Assembly (NCBI GenBank): GCA_964403185.1
Contig: CAYOFK010000036.1
Coordinates: 1-19,057, forward strand
DNA from: CAYOFK01 sp964403185
Lineage (GTDB): Bacteria; Bacteroidota; Bacteroidia; Bacteroidales; VadinHA17
DNA length: 19,057 nucleotides
Reading direction: 5' to 3'
Shown here: positions 1 through 7,325 of the stretch, one piece after another
How the letters are laid out: the number at the start of each line of letters is the position of its first letter
How positions within the stretch are numbered: the first letter of the stretch is position 1
The notes under the pieces: generated by a model
What the model saw: the letters and a program-made list of their open reading frames with translations, nothing else
What the model was told of the DNA's origin: nothing
Database searches by the model: none
Made by a program: the position numbers and the translations under genes

Positions 1-381
1 CGGATCGTGCCGTTTTTTCTTCCATCCGGAGACCAGATCAAAACCTTGCTCCCTGATCATGTCATACAGGGAAGGAATTTCATCGGGACTGTCCTGCAGG
101 TCGGAATCCATCTGGATAACCACAGATCCGGAGGCGTATTCAAATCCCTTTTGCAGGGCCGCCGACTTCCCATAGTTCCGCCTGAATTTTATCCCTTTGA
201 TGACAGGGTCCTCTTTTGCCAGGCGTTCGATCTCCTCCCAGGTTCCATCGGTACTGCCATCATCAATAAGGAATACTTCAAAGCTGATGTTTTTTTCAGC
301 GCACGTCCTTATAATCCAGTCAACCAGTTCGGGAAGGGATTTAACCTCGTTGTATATAGGAACAATTACGGATAGATCCAT
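1..381 (-). CDS. Family 2 glycosyltransferase, polyprenyl-phosphate type (3' end cut by window edge)
   Basis: Reading the minus strand from the ATG at 381-379 gives 127 codons open to the window edge, beginning MDLSVIVPIYNE. This is the N-terminal GT-A nucleotide-sugar domain of family 2 glycosyltransferases: IVPIYNE at residues 6-12, the LIDDGSTDGTW loop around 39-49, the RRNYGKSAALQKGFEYA segment, and the metal-binding MDSDLQDSPDEIP stretch near 98-110. The DLQDxP form is typical of the dolichyl/undecaprenyl-phosphate sugar transferase group (DPM1/GtrB/ArnC-like), which moves a sugar from a nucleotide donor to a membrane lipid carrier; acceptor and sugar cannot be told from this fragment. 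The start lies 30 nt behind the stop of the DUF4199 gene on the same strand, so the two are probably co-transcribed. Whether C-terminal membrane helices follow is outside the window. Confidence 0.9.
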   Translation of the reverse strand, partial: MDLSVIVPIYNEVKSLPELVDWIIRTCAEKNISFEVFLIDDGSTDGTWEEIERLAKEDPVIKGIKFRRNYGKSAALQKGFEYASGSVVIQMDSDLQDSPDEIPSLYDMIREQGFDLVSGWKKKRHDP

Positions 382-411
382 CAACCTGGAGTTTCAGTGT
401 CTGTTTGTAAT

Positions 412-957
412 TTATGCTTCCGGTTGTGTGGTTTCAGTGGGAACCGGGGCGCCTTCTTTTTTAAGGAAGATGGCTTCAATCAGTGAAATTATTACTCCCA
501 TGAAGACCCCGCCGAATACTGCCATGACAGCCATCAAATAAGGATTCAGGAAAATTTTTGTAAACTTCATGGTCATTTCAATCTGCTCTTCAGGCACACC
601 CTTATCAAGAGTCTGCTGCTCAGTAAAGGAGTAAAGTTTATTAACCAGGTCCGGGTCAATGAGTTTGTATAACAGAATGGTGAAAATAGCACTCAAAATG
701 GAGGCATAAAGACTGATAATGACTCCCGATCCAACTGCCTGGCCGTAGGAAATATATCCTCCCTTAAAATTGTCTCTGTAAGCCTTAATACCCAGAAAGA
801 TAGCGACTACCATTATCAGGATCGAGAGGTATCCCAGGGTTTGATTGAACATTTGATCGGCAAAATACAGAATGGCTGTGTAGATAATGGACAGGAAACC
901 CAGAATAAGGCCCCAGTTAAAATTAGCTTTCCAGGGAGAGGCATTTTGATTTTCCAT
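412..957 (-). CDS. DUF4199 family membrane protein
   Basis: A 181-residue protein that fits the DUF4199 family, found mainly in Bacteroidota and of unknown function. Four hydrophobic segments are visible: about residues 13-34, 41-60, 71-97 and 139-167, with a charged loop (about 100-135) between the third and fourth. The N-terminus is short and polar with no signal peptide, and the C-terminus is a polar tail rich in Thr, Pro and Glu. It starts at the ATG at 957-955, about 25 nt behind a perfect TAnnTTTG -7 box, without a clear Shine-Dalgarno sequence. It is followed after 30 nt by the glycosyltransferase, which suggests a membrane or cell-envelope role by context only. Family assignment is from overall pattern recognition; no catalytic residues can be named. 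Confidence 0.8.
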   Translation of the reverse strand: MENQNASPWKANFNWGLILGFLSIIYTAILYFADQMFNQTLGYLSILIMVVAIFLGIKAYRDNFKGGYISYGQAVGSGVIISLYASILSAIFTILLYKLIDPDLVNKLYSFTEQQTLDKGVPEEQIEMTMKFTKIFLNPYLMAVMAVFGGVFMGVIISLIEAIFLKKEGAPVPTETTQPEA

Positions 958-983
958 AATAAAGTGATTTTAGGATTATTAAA

Positions 984-991
984 CAAATATA
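984..991 (-). promoter_or_regulatory. -7 box for the DUF4199-glycosyltransferase operon
   Basis: The minus strand reads TATATTTG here, a perfect match to the Bacteroidota -7 consensus TAnnTTTG. It is 26 nt upstream of the DUF4199 start codon, so the leader would be roughly 20 nt. No good TTTG -33 element is seen about 20 nt upstream. It diverges from the SRP RNA promoter at 1029-1060. Confidence 0.55.
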
Positions 992-1028
992 ATGTTTTTG
1001 GAGTTAAACACCCCGGGACCGGCAAAGA

Positions 1029-1060
1029 TTTGCGTGGGATGCTAAAAGTTTATACTTTTG
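1029..1060 (+). promoter_or_regulatory. Promoter of the SRP RNA gene
   Basis: A -33 TTTG element (1029-1032) and a -7 TACTTTTG element (1053-1060) are separated by exactly 20 nt, which fits the Bacteroidota housekeeping promoter (TTTG, about 20 nt, TAnnTTTG). The predicted start of transcription, 4-5 nt after the -7 box, falls on the GGG at 1065, which is also the first base of the closing stem of the SRP RNA. The agreement of promoter and RNA 5' end makes this the best-supported promoter in the window. Confidence 0.8.
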
Positions 1061-1064
1061 CCCC

Positions 1065-1161
1065 GGGTAAGTCTTATACGTCCAGCTCCTGCTGAACTCC
1101 CCCAGGACCGGAAGGTAGCAAGGGTAGGCGGTTGTAGCGGAGCGATATAAGTAGCTTACCC
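1065..1161 (+). ncRNA. ffs: Small signal recognition particle RNA (4.5S-like)
   Basis: RNA scaffold of the signal recognition particle; it binds Ffh and delivers membrane and secreted proteins co-translationally via FtsY. The conserved domain IV is visible at about 1096-1134: CAGGACC, the GGAA tetraloop, then GGTAGCAAGGGTAG, matching the bacterial Ffh-binding hairpin. The arms pair outward: GGGTAAG (1065-1071) with CTTACCC (1155-1161), CTTATA with TATAAG, and GCTCC with GGAGC, giving one long interrupted hairpin of about 97 nt. That is the short bacterial type without an Alu domain. It has its own promoter directly upstream and a T-run directly after the closing stem. Exact ends are inferred from pairing. 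Confidence 0.92.
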
Positions 1162-1171
1162 ACTTTTTTTT
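1155..1171 (+). terminator. Intrinsic terminator of the SRP RNA gene
   Basis: The 3' half of the RNA closing stem (CTTACCC) is followed at once by AC and then a run of T residues ending at 1171. The SRP RNA hairpin itself thus serves as the terminator stem. Confidence 0.75.
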
Positions 1172-1259
1172 GATGACTATTGATTAATGAAACCGGTTTA
1201 AGAATTCAAGTTAATTTTATTTGTCTCTTTGCTTCGAAAAACAATCAGTTGTATATAAC

Positions 1260-1874
1260 ATGCTTATCACGATCCATCCTGAAACACCCTCGCAAAGGCA
1301 GCTGCTCAAAGTAGTTGAGGTCTTTGAAAAGGGCGGGGTGGTCATTTATCCTACCGACACGGTTTATGGTATGGGATGTGGCATACGGCAATCCCGAGCG
1401 ATAGAAAAAATTGCCTCCATTAAAGGGGTCAATCCTTCAAACCCTGATTTCTCATTTATTTTCCATGATTTAAGCCTGTTATCTGAATATACAAGCCCTA
1501 TCAGCACTCATATTTTCAAGCTGATGAAACGAAACCTGCCCGGCCCCTTCACTTTTATTCTCAGAGCCAACCACCACATTCCAAAACCTTTCAAAAAACA
1601 AAAAAAAACGGTCGGCATCAGGATACCGGATAACATCATCATCCGTGAAATAGTACGGGAATTAGGCCATCCAATACTGACCACTTCCATTCTCAACCCG
1701 GACGAGATCATCGAATACATTACAGATCCGGGACTGATCTATGAAAAATACAGAAATTTTGTAGACGTGGTTATTGACGGGGGCTACGGAAGCAATAAAC
1801 CCTCAACCGTGGTTGATTGTACCGGGGATGAACCGGTGGTAGTCAGGCAGGGGAAAGGCACACTTTTGGTTTAA
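1260..1874 (+). CDS. YciO/TsaC/Sua5 (YrdC-domain) protein, putative threonylcarbamoyl-AMP synthase
   Basis: A 204-residue single-domain YrdC-fold protein. TsaC/Sua5 enzymes make threonylcarbamoyl-AMP from threonine, bicarbonate and ATP for the t6A37 modification of ANN-decoding tRNAs. Visible motifs: GGVVIYPTDTVYGMGCGI (about 25-42), the LPGPFTFIL segment, VGIRIPDN, HPILTTSIL, and the C-terminal STVVDCTGDEPVVVRQGKG. Along its length it resembles E. coli YciO more than TsaC: it opens with IHPETPSQRQ, and the TsaC/Sua5 KxRP motif reads KGVN at residues 55-58. YciO-type proteins are reported to be poor substitutes for TsaC, so the function is less certain than the fold. The ATG at 1260 is chosen because the protein begins at the family's usual N-terminus; an in-frame TTG at 1221 would add 13 unrelated residues. 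It is convergent with trkH. Confidence 0.85.
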   Translation: MLITIHPETPSQRQLLKVVEVFEKGGVVIYPTDTVYGMGCGIRQSRAIEKIASIKGVNPSNPDFSFIFHDLSLLSEYTSPISTHIFKLMKRNLPGPFTFILRANHHIPKPFKKQKKTVGIRIPDNIIIREIVRELGHPILTTSILNPDEIIEYITDPGLIYEKYRNFVDVVIDGGYGSNKPSTVVDCTGDEPVVVRQGKGTLLV

Positions 1875-2010
1875 ACATATTTAAGTCTGAGGTGCCTGGT
1901 TGTTACCCGGACAGCATAATGCGCAGAGTTTTTTGAATACCGGGTATCGAACACCGGATGATGATCTTTGAAGATGAGGAGGTTTAGAAAGTTTAGGGGT
2001 TTAGGCCGTA

Positions 2011-3459
2011 TTATTTTTTCCAGAAAGCGGGAGTAAACAATACCAGTACCGTAAACAACTCGAGTCTGCCGATAAGCATCAGGAAGGACAAATACCATTT
2101 ACCAAAGACGGGGAGATTATAAAAGTTCTCTGTCGGGCCAACCTGACCAAATCCCGGTCCAACATTTCCCAATGTTGCTGCCACGCTGCCGATAGCCGTT
2201 TCAACATCGGGTTCAAAGGATGACATGATCACCACACTGATTGCAAATGTGGTAATATAAATGGAAACAAAAGCAAGAATGTTCAGAATGATCTGGGGAT
2301 TAACGCTGTGTCCGTTATACCTGACCGGGATGACGGCATGAGGATGGATCAACCGCTTCAGTTCATAATAGCCGTTTTTCATTACCAGCAGGATACGCAT
2401 GATCTTTACACTTCCACCGGTTGAGCCGGTGGATCCGCCAACAAACATCAGTACGAGCAGGACAAAACTGAAAAACGGGATCCAGCTAAGATAATCAGCC
2501 GTGACATACCCGGTTGTGGTCATTATTGAAACTACCTGGAAAAAGCCTTCCCGAAAAGATCTTTCAAGCCCGTAATGTTGAGAAAGCATCAGTGCAACGG
2601 TTACGACGGTTCCAAACAGCATCACGATCCCGATGTACCACCTGAACTCTTCATCTTTAAATATCTTTCCGAATCTGAAATGCAATCCAAAATAGCTCAA
2701 TGTAAAATTGGCGCCCGCCAGTAACATAAAAACAATGATCACATAATGAATAAACGGGGAATCCCAATACATGATACTGGCCTGCTTTGTGGAGTATCCG
2801 CCGGTGGCCATGGTGGTAAATGAATGGCAAATGGCATCAAAAAACGACATGCCACCAAACCAGAGCAACAGGGTTTCCAGCCCCGTATAGATGATATAAA
2901 TGAACCAGAGGCGTTTTGCAGTTTCACGGATGCGGGGATGCAATTTATCAGGGGCCGGACCGGGAACTTCAGCGCTGAACAGCTGCATGCCCCCAATTCC
3001 CAATATGGGCAGAATGGCAATGGTCAATACAATGATCCCCATACCACCCATCCATTGTGTGATGCTTCTCCAGAACAATACACCATGTGGAAGCGCCTCT
3101 ATATTGTTCAGAATGGAAGATCCGGTGGTGGTAAATCCGGAGATAGTTTCGAAAAATGCATCTGTAAAATTGTCAATGGCCCCGGTTAATAAAAAAGGCA
3201 GACTGCCAAACAGTGAGAATACAACCCAGACCAGACTGACAATGATATATCCTTCCCGTTTGTTTATGGGGCGGCGGGAAGCTTTGGTCAGAAAGTACAG
3301 GAGGGCTCCTGTTAACAATGTGATGGTCGCTGCATACAAGAATCCCTGCGCATCTCCATCTCCATACATCAATGCCACACCCAGCGATAGAAAGAGAAAA
3401 ACAGATTCAATGATCAAAAGAAACCCCAGAAAATGAATGATAACCTTTTTGTCGATCAT
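2011..3459 (-). CDS. trkH: Trk-type potassium uptake protein, channel subunit
   Basis: A 482-residue inner-membrane protein of the TrkH/KtrB superfamily, the ion-conducting subunit of a K+ uptake system. Such proteins carry four M1-pore-M2 repeats, and all four filter sequences are visible: TTTG at about 110-113, TMATGG near 216-221, TTTG at 314-317, and GNVGPG at 431-436. Each keeps the filter glycine. The segment GGSTGSTGGSVKIMR (about 341-355) is the conserved gating-loop region in the third repeat's M2 helix. The length agrees with E. coli TrkH (about 480), supporting a full-length protein starting at the ATG at 3459. It lies 65 nt downstream of trkA on the same strand, so channel and regulatory subunit are probably one transcript. 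The start has no strong Shine-Dalgarno sequence. Confidence 0.96.
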   Translation of the reverse strand: MIDKKVIIHFLGFLLIIESVFLFLSLGVALMYGDGDAQGFLYAATITLLTGALLYFLTKASRRPINKREGYIIVSLVWVVFSLFGSLPFLLTGAIDNFTDAFFETISGFTTTGSSILNNIEALPHGVLFWRSITQWMGGMGIIVLTIAILPILGIGGMQLFSAEVPGPAPDKLHPRIRETAKRLWFIYIIYTGLETLLLWFGGMSFFDAICHSFTTMATGGYSTKQASIMYWDSPFIHYVIIVFMLLAGANFTLSYFGLHFRFGKIFKDEEFRWYIGIVMLFGTVVTVALMLSQHYGLERSFREGFFQVVSIMTTTGYVTADYLSWIPFFSFVLLVLMFVGGSTGSTGGSVKIMRILLVMKNGYYELKRLIHPHAVIPVRYNGHSVNPQIILNILAFVSIYITTFAISVVIMSSFEPDVETAIGSVAATLGNVGPGFGQVGPTENFYNLPVFGKWYLSFLMLIGRLELFTVLVLFTPAFWKK

Positions 3460-3524
3460 TATTTAAAACTACAAAATTAATACGATCAACCGGCAGGATA
3501 CGATAGTTGATCGCTTATTCTGAA

Positions 3525-4865
3525 TTAACTGAAAAACTTGTCAAGATTGCTGAAAGCAGAAGGCAATGAAAATACCACCACATGGTCATGGGGTTGGATC
3601 AGGGTGTCTCCGTTTGCTATAAAACTGGAATTGCCACGAATGACGCCTCCTACTATGGCATCTTTAGGGAATTTCATGTCCCTGAGCGGACATTTTGTAA
3701 TCAGGGAATCGGGAGATACTACATATTCCATTACTTCTGCATCCGTTCCTGTCAGGCATTTAATCATCGACACTTTCGCATTTTGTGTAAACCTTGAAAT
3801 CCGGCCGGCAGTAGTGAGTTTCTTATTGATGATTGAGTCGATCCCAATGTTCTCTGCCAGATTGATATATTCCATATTCTCCACCTCAGCAATGGTTTTT
3901 TTAACGCCGCTCTTTTTTGCCAGCAAACATGAAAGTATATTGGTTTCCGAATTGCCTGTCACAGCAATAAATGCATCCATTTGTGGCAGCCCCTCCTCGA
4001 GTAAAAGATCCGTATTCCGCCCATCACCATTGATCACCAGGGTATTATTAAGAAGGTCAGCAAGATATTCACTCTTTTCCTTATTGATCTCAATCAACTT
4101 GACATTGAACTTCTTCTCAAGTTCCAGGGCAGTTCTTTTACCTATACGGCTGCCGCCCAGGATCATGATATTTTTTATTTCAAAGGGTTTTTTACCGGAA
4201 TATTTCATGAGTTTATGCACACCCGCTTGTGTGGAGATCATATAGGCAGTATCGTTCAATTCAAACCGGTCGTAGCCTTTTGGAATGATGGTTTTGCCAT
4301 TCCTTGTAATAGCCACCACCCTGTATTGAAGTGGATTGGAGGTGTTTGCCAGTTCTGCCAATGATTTCCCTATCACTTCAGCATCTTTATCCAGTTTGAT
4401 CACATATAAAGACAATTTACCTCCTGAGAAGTCAAAATATTCGGTGGTTCCTGTTTGATGTAAAAATCCAAGGATCTCACGTGCAGCAATCTTTTCGGGA
4501 TACATCAGGTAGTCAACACCCAACTCCGAGAACTGGTCCCTGTGTGGGTAGTCCAGGTATTCCTGGTTGTCGATCCGGGCTATGGTTTTCTTAGCCCCCA
4601 TTCGCTTTCCTAATATGGCAGAAGTAATGTTGGTGTCTTCCAGGTGGGCCACCGCAATCAATAGATCAGTTTTCTGAATGCCGGCTTCCTTCAGGACCTG
4701 TACTGATGTGGCAGAACCATTAATGGTCATCACATCAATACTGTTCTCGATTTGTTTTAACCGTGTATCGTCAGGATCTATAACAATGATGTCATGCTTC
4801 TCATTACTGAGCATCTTTGCAAGATGTGAACCAACTTCTCCTGCACCGGCGATGATTATCTTCAT
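3525..4865 (-). CDS. trkA: Trk system potassium uptake protein, NAD-binding regulatory subunit
   Basis: A 446-residue cytoplasmic protein with the duplicated RCK architecture of TrkA: TrkA_N, TrkA_C, TrkA_N, TrkA_C. The first Rossmann nucleotide-binding motif is GAGEVG at residues 7-12, followed by the acidic end of strand 2 in IIVIDPDD. The second half begins near residue 230 with IMILGGSRIGKRT, a looser G-G-S-x-x-G version. TrkA assembles as a ring under TrkH and gates it in response to nucleotides. The ATG at 4865 is chosen because it puts the Rossmann motif at its normal distance from the N-terminus; an upstream in-frame GTG at 4892 would add nine polar residues with no homology expected. 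trkH follows after 65 nt. comEC ends about 108 nt upstream on the same strand. Confidence 0.95.
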   Translation of the reverse strand: MKIIIAGAGEVGSHLAKMLSNEKHDIIVIDPDDTRLKQIENSIDVMTINGSATSVQVLKEAGIQKTDLLIAVAHLEDTNITSAILGKRMGAKKTIARIDNQEYLDYPHRDQFSELGVDYLMYPEKIAAREILGFLHQTGTTEYFDFSGGKLSLYVIKLDKDAEVIGKSLAELANTSNPLQYRVVAITRNGKTIIPKGYDRFELNDTAYMISTQAGVHKLMKYSGKKPFEIKNIMILGGSRIGKRTALELEKKFNVKLIEINKEKSEYLADLLNNTLVINGDGRNTDLLLEEGLPQMDAFIAVTGNSETNILSCLLAKKSGVKKTIAEVENMEYINLAENIGIDSIINKKLTTAGRISRFTQNAKVSMIKCLTGTDAEVMEYVVSPDSLITKCPLRDMKFPKDAIVGGVIRGNSSFIANGDTLIQPHDHVVVFSLPSAFSNLDKFFS

Positions 4866-4973
4866 GCTTTTTTTAGGATATTTTGAACCCACAAAATAAC
4901 TGAATATCTACGTAATTAACCAGGACAAAATTGATTTTTTTCACAGATCCCTTCTTTTTAGAATGATCCCAAA

Positions 4974-7100
4974 TCACCTGGGGTCAAATTTCAAAGTATA
5001 GGCTCCATCCCGGGTCACATCGTGGCATCTCAGGCCTTCTTCGGTGAATCTGTCTCTCAGGAATTGCCGCCTGTACCACGGAATAGAAGAATCCAGGATA
5101 ATCAGTCCAGGAGAAAAAACTTCAAGTATTCTCTGTGGGTTTAAGCAGGATCCGGCAGAAAGAATGACGACCTGAACCCGCAAGGGATCCGGAGCCTTAT
5201 TACCGGGGAGGTTCTCACTGCCTGAAAGGTATCCGGTAATTGAGCCTGCCTGAAAAAGACCATTTTTTATTCTGAATAAACGGCCATCCGAAAAAGAATA
5301 CATGTTACAGGAGGCATCAATCCAGGTATCCTCTTTAATCCGTAATTTATTCCAGGCATTGAATGTACTGTATTCAATTCCTGTGACGGCGGCTGATGAG
5401 GTATCTGTGGTGAGAACACAGGCGCTTTGCCCATTAATGACCTGGATGGCCGTGGTGCCGGATACATTTAAAACGGTAAAGATCCGCTGCTGTTTAGCCC
5501 TAAGAGTGTTGGACACCCCCATCACAGTAAATGTGATAAACGCCAGTAAGGAAAGATTCAGGTATGTAGCTTTCCTGGTCAGAAAAAATATTACCAGGAG
5601 CAGGATCAGCACATACAACAATAAACATTCGGGCCCGGAAATAAATATTGGCTTCATTACAGACCCTGGTAAATGGCTGATAAATCCTGTTAAATATAAA
5701 AAGCAGTTTATTAAGAATTTAAGTATCAGACTGAGAACATGTGCCAGGGGTGCTGCAAAAGAGCATATAATTGATAAGAATCCGGTATAGAGAATACCAC
5801 TCACCAGGGGTATTGCAATAATATTGGATAACAGAAAGTAAGAAGGAAACTGATGGAAGTAGAACAATACCAAAGGGGCTGTGCCCAGTTGGGCAGACAG
5901 GGAAAGGCTGATCAGCATCCATATCTTGTCAGGCAACCAGTACCTGGGTTTCCACAAGCCATAAATCCTGGGATAGAAGAACACGATGCCCGTTACTGCA
6001 AAATAGGACAACAGGAATCCGGCAGTGCGCAAAAAAAACGGATTGATGCATAACAAGGTAAATGCCGATGCAGCAAGGTTGTTGTAAACATTCCCTGACC
6101 GCCGGATGCCCTGGCCAAAGACCACAAAGCTGAACATGGTCGCTGCCCTCATAACAGAAGGTGATAATCCGGTCAGAAATGCATACATCCATAAAAGCAC
6201 GATGATGAGGATGGCCCTGATAAACCTGCCTGAAGGAAGCCGGATCAGGAAAAACAACACATAGTGCAATACCAGGTAAATGATTCCTACATGCAATCCC
6301 GAAACGGCCATAACATGCATGATTCCCGCACCAGTAAGTGATTCCCTGAGGTCTTCATCCACATAATCCCGTTCACCCACAAGCAATGCAGAAGCAATGG
6401 CCAGTTGATCAGCAGACAGCCCCTGATCTTTGAGCAATTCCAATATTTGTGATCTGAGATTTGCAGAAAAGGCAATGACAGAAAAACCTCTTGCGTATGA
6501 AGCCCCCGACCATTCGTTTACCGGTACATACACCCTTCCGTAGATGCCCCTATCTGTGAGGTATTGTCCATAATTAAACTCATACGGATTCCCTGAAGGT
6601 TTTATTATCTCAGGCGAGGCCGTCATTCTGACGTAAGAACCTGCTTCCAGTTGTTCAACCAGTATGTCTTTCTCAAAATAAGCCAGCAATTTGAAATTAC
6701 ATTTCCTCCAATCATCCCCGGAATAATGTGCTTTGGCCTTTACAATGATGCGGTACGACCGCTGCAATTCCACAGGCTGATCAATCAGTTGAACAATATA
6801 TTCACCGGATACAAACCTTTCCTGAGCCCTGAATTTTGCATGATTGTTTACCATTACCGCAGAGAATCCGGCAATTAAAAGGAATGCATGTGCAAACACA
6901 CCAAACATCCATCTGGTCTGGTAGCCATACATCCGGCCGGCCAGAAACAGCAAGGCAATGACTGAAATCTGAATGAGGATCATCATCCGGAAATTGCTGA
7001 AATCCCGGGGCAAAATCAGACCCGTTACAATCCCTGCAATAAAGGGAATGAGCATCCTTACAAAAGGAATCCTGAATAGTGCTTCTTTGGGTAATAACAT
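4974..7100 (-). CDS. ComEC/Rec2-type DNA uptake channel protein
   Basis: A 708-residue integral membrane protein of the ComEC/Rec2 family, the inner-membrane channel that passes single-stranded DNA into the cytoplasm during natural transformation. The order is two to three N-terminal helices, an extracytoplasmic OB-like (DUF4131) region at about 60-200, then the Competence domain from about 215 to 520 with many helices and the signature HVMAVSGLHVGIIY near residue 260. After the last helices (about 505-545) there is a soluble tail of about 160 residues in the place of the metallo-beta-lactamase-like domain, but no HxHxDH metal motif can be seen in it. Length is usual for Bacteroidota homologues. 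Presence of one competence protein does not prove transformability; no pilus or dprA genes are in the window. Confidence 0.92.
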   Translation of the reverse strand: MLLPKEALFRIPFVRMLIPFIAGIVTGLILPRDFSNFRMMILIQISVIALLFLAGRMYGYQTRWMFGVFAHAFLLIAGFSAVMVNNHAKFRAQERFVSGEYIVQLIDQPVELQRSYRIIVKAKAHYSGDDWRKCNFKLLAYFEKDILVEQLEAGSYVRMTASPEIIKPSGNPYEFNYGQYLTDRGIYGRVYVPVNEWSGASYARGFSVIAFSANLRSQILELLKDQGLSADQLAIASALLVGERDYVDEDLRESLTGAGIMHVMAVSGLHVGIIYLVLHYVLFFLIRLPSGRFIRAILIIVLLWMYAFLTGLSPSVMRAATMFSFVVFGQGIRRSGNVYNNLAASAFTLLCINPFFLRTAGFLLSYFAVTGIVFFYPRIYGLWKPRYWLPDKIWMLISLSLSAQLGTAPLVLFYFHQFPSYFLLSNIIAIPLVSGILYTGFLSIICSFAAPLAHVLSLILKFLINCFLYLTGFISHLPGSVMKPIFISGPECLLLYVLILLLVIFFLTRKATYLNLSLLAFITFTVMGVSNTLRAKQQRIFTVLNVSGTTAIQVINGQSACVLTTDTSSAAVTGIEYSTFNAWNKLRIKEDTWIDASCNMYSFSDGRLFRIKNGLFQAGSITGYLSGSENLPGNKAPDPLRVQVVILSAGSCLNPQRILEVFSPGLIILDSSIPWYRRQFLRDRFTEEGLRCHDVTRDGAYTLKFDPR

Positions 7101-7325
7101 TGTGAATGTCAGCCATAACGAATGTAATCTTTTTCATTCAATCAGGGACAAATCCCGGGCGAAAATAAATTTGGAAAACACTCCTGCTATCGCTAATTTT
7201 AAAACGCCTCCAAAACATAAAGCCACAGTTCCATCTGCCATAGGAAATTTCCTGAAGAAGCATTGATTAACAGGCATATAAAAAGCATTTGAGGCAGTTC
7301 AATAAAATTTTTAATCCTTTTTGAA

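Noticed and set aside
7..375. Plus-strand open frame at the left edge
   Set aside because: It is antisense to the truncated family 2 glycosyltransferase, whose motifs (DDGSTDG, DSDLQD) are clear on the minus strand; the plus frame has no recognisable family.
1904..1946. TACCCGG/CCGGGTA inverted repeat between the TsaC-like gene and trkH
   Set aside because: Seven pairs across a 29-nt loop without a U-run is too weak to call a terminator; 1875-2010 otherwise holds nothing I can support.
4866..4892. GTG-started nine-residue extension of TrkA
   Set aside because: The ATG at 4865 places the Rossmann GAGEVG at the standard position; the added residues are polar and not family-like.
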